A DNA stretch of 10,866 bases from an uncultured Acidaminococcus sp. (GTDB taxonomy: Bacteria > Bacillota > Negativicutes > Acidaminococcales > Acidaminococcaceae), in the NCBI GenBank assembly GCA_900770265.1, contig CAAGJR010000097.1, forward strand, positions 1-10,866, in the 5' to 3' direction. Below, piece by piece: positions 7,750 to 10,866 of this stretch. Position numbers and translations under genes: made by a program. The notes under the pieces were generated by a model, which saw nothing but the letters and a program-made list of their open reading frames with translations, did no database searches and was not told the DNA's origin. Within the stretch, counting starts at the first letter, position 1. Every line of letters begins with the position of its first letter.

Positions 7750-8076
7750 ATGACGAACAATCCTTGGCTGATTATGCTGATCAATATGACCATCGTATTC
7801 GGCGTGCTGATTGTTCTGGGTCTGTTGATGGTCCTGATCCATGCCATCGACCCCACGAAGAATAAGGCACAAGGAAAAAAAAAGCCTGTCGTAGCTAAAC
7901 CTGCAGCTTCTGCTGCTGCCAGCAAACGGCAGGAAGAGGAGAAAGTCGCTGCCATGGCTGCTGTCCTGGCCATGATCCAGGATGAGGACGATATGGTGGC
8001 TGCTGCTCTGACGGCCGCAATTGCCGAACACCAGAAGAAGATGGAACCGATGGCTCTGCCTCATCACTTCTTCTAA
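7750..8076 (+). CDS. mmdD: Methylmalonyl-CoA decarboxylase, delta subunit (membrane anchor)
   Basis: This 108-residue protein has one N-terminal membrane helix (about residues 7-31, from LIMLINMTIVFGV to VLIHA). A short basic stretch follows (KNKAQGKKK), then an Ala-rich flexible linker, and an acidic helical C-terminus (EEEKVAAMAAVLAMIQDEDDMVAAALTAA, in part). This is the layout of the OadG/MmdD family, which tethers the carboxyltransferase and the biotin carrier to the membrane pump. The C-terminal tail ending HHFF fits the part that in relatives contacts the alpha subunit. ATG 7750 lies 8 bases after GAGAGGTG (7734-7741). The 56-base gap after mmdA holds no terminator, only a direct repeat of AAACCATT (7703-7710 and 7713-7720). 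Assignment depends partly on position, since delta subunits are poorly conserved. Confidence 0.9.
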   Translation: MTNNPWLIMLINMTIVFGVLIVLGLLMVLIHAIDPTKNKAQGKKKPVVAKPAASAAASKRQEEEKVAAMAAVLAMIQDEDDMVAAALTAAIAEHQKKMEPMALPHHFF

Positions 8077-8082
8077 ACCAGA

Positions 8083-8104
8083 CAGATTGTTGAGGGACGA
8101 TCTG
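8083..8104 (+). other. Hairpin in the mmdD-mmdC spacer
   Basis: CAGATTGT (8083-8090) pairs with ACGATCTG (8097-8104) as 8 base pairs including one T-G wobble, with a 6-base loop. It begins 6 bases after the mmdD stop. There is no T-run after it, so it is unlikely to terminate transcription; mRNA stabilisation or processing is more plausible. Confidence 0.45.
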
Positions 8105-8110
8105 CCAATC

Positions 8111-8126
8111 AAAACGCTTGCGTTTT
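8111..8126 (+). other. Short hairpin AAAACG-CTTG-CGTTTT before mmdC
   Basis: A perfect inverted repeat gives a 6-base-pair stem closed by a CTTG tetraloop. It lies 10 bases upstream of the mmdC Shine-Dalgarno sequence (AAGGAGGG, 8136-8143). It ends in four T residues but is too AT-rich for a convincing terminator. It may keep the ribosome binding site of the biotin carrier gene open or mark a cleavage point. Confidence 0.4.
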
Positions 8127-8150
8127 ACACAATTTAAGGAGGGTATTCTC

Positions 8151-8591
8151 ATGAGAAAATTCAATGTTAACGTTAACGGTACTGTTTACACTGTCGAAGT
8201 TGAAGAAGTTGGCGGCGCTGTAACCGCAGCTCCTGCTGCTCCTGCTGCTCCCGCTGCTGCTCCGGCCGCTGCTCCTGTAGCTGCTGCTGCCCCTGCTGCT
8301 AAACCGGCTGCTGCTCCGGCTGCTGCCCCTGCCGCTGCTCCTGCTCCTGCCGCTAAACCGGCCGCTGCTGCTCCTGCCGGCGCTGTAACCGTAGAAGCTC
8401 CCATGCCCGGCAAGATCCTGTCCGTTAACGTGAAACCCGGCGACAAAGTTGAAGCTGGCGATGTCCTGCTGATCCTGGAAGCTATGAAGATGCAGAACGA
8501 AATCATGGCTCCTGAAGATGGTACGGTTTCCGATGTCCGCGTAAACGCTGGCGACACCGTAACCACCGGCGACGTAATGGTAATTCTCTAA
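8151..8591 (+). CDS. mmdC: Methylmalonyl-CoA decarboxylase, gamma subunit (biotin carrier protein)
   Basis: This 146-residue biotin carrier shuttles the carboxyl group from the alpha subunit to the membrane beta subunit. It has a short N-terminal segment (MRKFNVNVNGTVYTVEVEEV), then a long Ala/Pro linker at residues 25-77, then a biotinyl domain. The biotinylated lysine is K113 in EAMKM, 33 residues before the C-terminus, as expected for the family. APMPGKI (83-89) and the final VMVIL complete the domain. ATG 8151 is chosen because AAGGAGGG at 8136-8143 lies 7 bases upstream; a reading from TTG 8118 would start in the spacer hairpin. Alanine is encoded largely by GCT and GCC in repeated runs. 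Biotin must be attached by a BirA-type ligase encoded elsewhere. mmdB follows after 33 bases. Confidence 0.96.
   Translation: MRKFNVNVNGTVYTVEVEEVGGAVTAAPAAPAAPAAAPAAAPVAAAAPAAKPAAAPAAAPAAAPAPAAKPAAAAPAGAVTVEAPMPGKILSVNVKPGDKVEAGDVLLILEAMKMQNEIMAPEDGTVSDVRVNAGDTVTTGDVMVIL
8223..8381 (+). repeat. GCT/GCC/CCT-rich imperfect repeat encoding the Ala/Pro linker of mmdC
   Basis: Units of the type GCTGCTCCT and GCTGCTCCG recur across this stretch and encode Ala-Ala-Pro and Ala-Ala-Ala-Pro runs, interrupted by two Ala-Lys-Pro steps (residues 50-52 and 68-70). The protein linker should be flexible and extended, letting biotin swing between active sites. The DNA is prone to slippage, so linker length may vary between strains. 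Confidence 0.8.
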
Positions 8592-8624
8592 TACGTCTCC
8601 GAATCTAAAGGAGGATTTTAGAAC

Positions 8625-9752
8625 ATGGATGCTTTTGTGGTAGCCCTGACTTCTGTCATCACCGACAGTGGTTTCGTGGCTTTTACCTGGGGCAATGCCG
8701 TCATGATGCTGGTAGGCTGCGTCCTGCTGTATCTGGCCATTGTCAAGGGGTTTGAACCCCTGCTGCTGAGCCCGATCGCCTTCGGGTGCATTCTGGCCAA
8801 CGTGCCCCGTACCGGTTTTGAAACCGATCCCGGCGTAATGCAGCTGATCCTGGGCGGGATCAAATACGAAATCTTCCCTCCGCTGATTTTCATGGGCGTA
8901 GGGGCTATGACCGACTTCGGTCCGCTGATTGCCAACCCCAAGACCCTGCTGCTGGGGGCTGCTGCTCAGATCGGCGTGTTCGTTGCTCTGCTGGGCGCTA
9001 TGCTGCTGGGCTTCAACGTACAGGAAGCTTCCGCTATCGGCATCATCGGTGGTGCTGACGGCCCGACTTCCATCTACCTGGCTTCCAAGATGGCTCCCCA
9101 TCTGCTGGGCGCCATCGCCGTAGCTGCTTACTCCTACATGTCTCTGGTGCCTCTGATCCAGCCGCCTGTGATGAAGCTGTTCACCTCTCAAAAAGAACGG
9201 CGCATCAGAATGGCACAGCTGCGTACGGTAACCCACTTCGAAAAAGTGGTGTTCCCGATCGTGACCACCATTTTCATCTCCCTGCTGCTGCCCTCCGTAT
9301 GCTCTCTGATCGGGATGCTGATGCTGGGCAACCTGTTCACCGAATCCGGCTGCATGGATCGTCTGTCTGACACGGCACAAAATGCCCTGATGAACAGCGT
9401 GACCATCATGCTGGCTACCGGTACCGGCCTGACCATGAAGGCCGAAAGCTTCCTGACTCTGCAGACCATCGAAATCATCTGCCTGGGTCTGGTTGCCTTC
9501 ATCGGTGGTACCGCCGGCGGTGTGCTGTTCGGCAAGCTGATGAGCGCTCTGGATGGCGGCAAGACCAACCCGCTGATTGGTTCTGCCGGCGTATCCGCAG
9601 TGCCTATGGCTGCCCGTGTGTCCCAGGTTGTGGGACAGCAGGCTGACCCGGGCAACTTCCTGCTGATGCACGCCATGGGCCCGAACGTGGCCGGCGTTAT
9701 CGGTACGGCTGTTGCTGCCGGTACCATGCTGGCAATGGTCGGCCCGAAATAA
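8625..9752 (+). CDS. mmdB: Methylmalonyl-CoA decarboxylase, beta subunit (Na+-translocating carboxybiotin decarboxylase)
   Basis: This 375-residue integral membrane protein decarboxylates carboxybiotin and exports Na+. It has many hydrophobic helices and the family signatures GGADGPTSIY (142-151), NPLIGSAGVSAVP (315-327) and GPNVAGVIG (352-360). Placing D145 on D203 of Klebsiella OadB and keeping the same spacing puts matching residues at Y171, N315, G319, S324 and R331, the positions implicated in Na+ and proton handling in OadB. All appear intact, so the pump should be functional. ATG 8625 follows AAAGGAGG (8607-8614) by 10 bases. The beta subunits of oxaloacetate, glutaconyl-CoA and methylmalonyl-CoA decarboxylases are nearly interchangeable in sequence, so the substrate call comes from mmdA. 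The text strongly recalls GcdB of Acidaminococcus, also 375 residues, which supports the family-level placement. Confidence 0.96.
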   Translation: MDAFVVALTSVITDSGFVAFTWGNAVMMLVGCVLLYLAIVKGFEPLLLSPIAFGCILANVPRTGFETDPGVMQLILGGIKYEIFPPLIFMGVGAMTDFGPLIANPKTLLLGAAAQIGVFVALLGAMLLGFNVQEASAIGIIGGADGPTSIYLASKMAPHLLGAIAVAAYSYMSLVPLIQPPVMKLFTSQKERRIRMAQLRTVTHFEKVVFPIVTTIFISLLLPSVCSLIGMLMLGNLFTESGCMDRLSDTAQNALMNSVTIMLATGTGLTMKAESFLTLQTIEIICLGLVAFIGGTAGGVLFGKLMSALDGGKTNPLIGSAGVSAVPMAARVSQVVGQQADPGNFLLMHAMGPNVAGVIGTAVAAGTMLAMVGPK

Positions 9753-9776
9753 TGGACCTGTATTGAATGGTTTTGA

Positions 9777-9807
9777 GAGCTGTTGCTTTTGCAACAGCTC
9801 TTTTTTT
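9777..9807 (+). terminator. Intrinsic terminator of the mmd operon
   Basis: GAGCTGTTGC (9777-9786) and GCAACAGCTC (9791-9800) form a perfect 10-base-pair stem with a TTTT loop, followed by seven T residues (9801-9807). It starts 24 bases after the mmdB stop and is followed at once by a new promoter, so it marks the end of the operon. Confidence 0.95.
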
Positions 9808-9820
9808 ATGGAAAAACGCC

Positions 9821-9848
9821 TTTCTATTGGGGGAAATTTTGTTATAAT
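9821..9848 (+). promoter_or_regulatory. Extended -10 promoter for the downstream membrane protein genes
   Basis: A consensus TATAAT at 9843-9848 is preceded by TG at 9840-9841, one base upstream, forming an extended -10. The -35 at 16-base spacing is weak (TTTCTA, 9821-9826). It starts 13 bases after the terminator T-run. The expected transcript starts near 9855, about 40 bases before the TTG start at 9897. Confidence 0.75.
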
Positions 9849-9896
9849 AAGAGGGATATTGCTTTTCGTGATGGAAATGGAACAAAGGAGTCGAAT

Positions 9897-10394
9897 TTGG
9901 AAGCGTACAAAGAATATTCAACGGTAAGTACCAGCCGGAAGCTGCTGCAGTGGACCACCCTGGGGCTCATTGCCCTGTCCTGGATCTATGAAGCTTACCA
10001 CACCTTTGCCATGGGTCAGTTCAGCCTCATGGGGTGGGGGTACAATGTGCTGTTCGTGATCCTCTGGGCCTGGCGCTGCCTGTTCCGGTACAGCTATACC
10101 CTGACGGATCAGGAACTGATCATCGAAATGCTGGGCCTGGGCCTGCATCGCACGCTGCGCATCCCCCTGGACCAGATGGAAAGCTTCACGAACCACTACA
10201 AGCGGAGCTTTTTCCGCAAGACCGCCATCAAAAAGTACGTCCGCCGGTATTCCTCCATCGATCCCCAGCCCGACCGGCTGCTGGTGTATCGGGATAAAGG
10301 CACGTTGTGCGGCCTGCTGTTCAAATGCAGCGACCGGATGATCGACCTCCTGGCCCGGCGGTATCCCAATCAGTTTTTAGATTTTCCAGAATAA
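9897..10394 (+). CDS. Small two-helix membrane protein, function unknown
   Basis: The 165-residue product has two probable membrane helices near the N-terminus (about residues 15-33 and 46-63). A roughly 100-residue soluble part follows, with alternating strands: YSYTLTDQELIIEMLGLG, TLRIPLDQMESF and PDRLLVYRDKGTLCGLLFKC. The pattern of two helices followed by a strand-rich domain with a 'TLTDQELII...IPLDQMES' text resembles bacterial PH-like (YdbT/bPH2-type) membrane proteins, but I do not recognise it with certainty. The soluble part is basic (HYKRSFFRK, KKYVRR) and by the positive-inside rule likely faces the cytoplasm. The TTG at 9897 is chosen because AAAGGAG (9884-9890) lies 6 bases upstream; upstream codons in this frame run through the promoter and terminator. 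The next gene follows after 12 bases, so the two are probably co-transcribed. Confidence 0.75.
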   Translation: MEAYKEYSTVSTSRKLLQWTTLGLIALSWIYEAYHTFAMGQFSLMGWGYNVLFVILWAWRCLFRYSYTLTDQELIIEMLGLGLHRTLRIPLDQMESFTNHYKRSFFRKTAIKKYVRRYSSIDPQPDRLLVYRDKGTLCGLLFKCSDRMIDLLARRYPNQFLDFPE

Positions 10395-10406
10395 AGGAGT
10401 AGAACC

Positions 10407-10844
10407 ATGAGCAACAACAGTGTGTATGTAGGAAAAGTCATCGCTGTGAACAAACAGCGTGCCAAAGTAAAGATCGAACAGCGTCCGGGAGAACAGCGCC
10501 CCAAGATGCTGGACTGCTGGAATGCCTGTGAAGCCAAACGGGGTACCCGGGTCATCGTGGGGAAACAGTCCCTGGATGAAAAGAGAGCCAAAATGATCGA
10601 ATACGGGATCCCTGTATTGACCACCCTGGCCGGCCTGGCGTTCGGCAAGGCCATCGCCCATTTCTTTGCGGCGGACAGCTGGATCGTGATCCTGAGCAGT
10701 GTGATTGTATGGCTGGGGCTGGGCCTGTACTATGCCCGGAATTTCAAGAAGAGCGTGAAGACGAAAGTGGAACAATGGACCATCACCGGCTACTTCAGTG
10801 ATGGGGAAATCTATGACGCCAAGGGGAAAAAAGTGGAGGTCTGA
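10407..10844 (+). CDS. RseC-like two-helix membrane protein
   Basis: This 145-residue protein begins with a small strand-rich domain (VYVGKVIAVNKQRAKVKIEQ), then DCWNACEAKRGTRVIV (36-51). Two membrane helices follow (about 66-86 and 92-110), then a basic cytoplasmic-type stretch (RNFKKSVKTK). This layout, with a Cys-rich turn before G-x-x-V-x-V and a two-helix hairpin, is that of the SoxR-reducing/RseC family, which in other bacteria influences SoxR reduction or sigma-E and is often near rnf genes. Only two cysteines (C37, C41) remain of the usual set, and the C-terminal ending EIYDAKGKKVEV is not typical, so the assignment is tentative. ATG 10407 follows AGGAG (10395-10399) by 7 bases. Function here is unknown. 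Confidence 0.7.
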   Translation: MSNNSVYVGKVIAVNKQRAKVKIEQRPGEQRPKMLDCWNACEAKRGTRVIVGKQSLDEKRAKMIEYGIPVLTTLAGLAFGKAIAHFFAADSWIVILSSVIVWLGLGLYYARNFKKSVKTKVEQWTITGYFSDGEIYDAKGKKVEV

Positions 10845-10847
10845 TCC

Positions 10848-10866
10848 ATGCTGGGGAAAAACAACC
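10848..10866 (+). CDS. Start of a further gene, cut by the window end
   Basis: An ATG at 10848 opens a frame reading MLGKNN to the end of the window. GGAGG at 10835-10839, inside the last codons of the upstream gene, lies 8 bases before it. The start is 3 bases after the upstream TGA, a typical coupled arrangement. Six codons are too few to say what it encodes. Confidence 0.5.

Noticed and set aside
6167..9752. Glutaconyl-CoA decarboxylase instead of methylmalonyl-CoA decarboxylase
   Set aside because: The beta subunit alone would fit, but the alpha subunit is 508 residues with MmdA-type sequence, not the longer GcdA type.
8109..9794. Long minus-strand open frame opposite mmdC and mmdB
   Set aside because: It is antisense to two clearly real genes; its Ser/Gly/Arg repeats are just the reverse complement of the Ala/Pro linker DNA.
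9783..9896. Upstream start for the two-helix protein at TTG 9783
   Set aside because: It would begin inside the mmd terminator hairpin and precede the promoter of its own gene.

Overview
The window looks like chromosomal DNA of an anaerobic, succinate-decarboxylating Firmicute of the class Negativicutes, most likely the family Acidaminococcaceae. This rests on three things: a complete methylmalonyl-CoA decarboxylase operon whose alpha subunit resembles that of Veillonella and whose beta subunit resembles the glutaconyl-CoA decarboxylase beta subunit of Acidaminococcus; strong AAGGAGG-type ribosome binding sites; and fairly GC-rich coding DNA. The genus cannot be fixed from the sequence alone. 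All genes are on the + strand. I saw no tRNA, rRNA, CRISPR array, insertion sequence or origin. No gene-free stretch exceeds about 180 bases.

Bases 1-4350 are a signalling cluster of four tightly spaced genes: a large AAA/STAND-type ATPase with TPR repeats (its 5' end is outside the window), a DRTGG-domain protein, an RsbW-like ATP-binding (HATPase_c) protein, and an iron-sulfur protein built like a sensory [FeFe]-hydrogenase. The hydrogenase-like protein keeps the cysteines expected to hold the H-cluster but has lost the proton-transfer cysteine and other pocket residues, which suggests a redox or H2 sensor rather than a bulk catalyst. It has no PAS output domain. The separate DRTGG, HATPase and ATPase/TPR proteins may supply the output. 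This is the least understood part of the window.

Bases 4425-9807 are the energy metabolism block. A strong extended -10 promoter drives a succinate/acetyl-CoA-type CoA-transferase. A structured spacer with a second likely promoter follows, then mmdA, mmdD, mmdC and mmdB, closed by a textbook intrinsic terminator. The transferase can activate succinate to succinyl-CoA at the expense of propionyl-CoA or acetyl-CoA. After mutase and epimerase steps (genes not in this window), the Mmd complex decarboxylates methylmalonyl-CoA to propionyl-CoA and pumps Na+ out. The epsilon subunit gene found in Veillonella is absent; its place holds two small hairpins.

Bases 9820-10866 begin a new transcription unit: a two-helix membrane protein of unknown function, a small membrane protein with RseC-like architecture but too few cysteines, and the first codons of a further gene cut by the window end.
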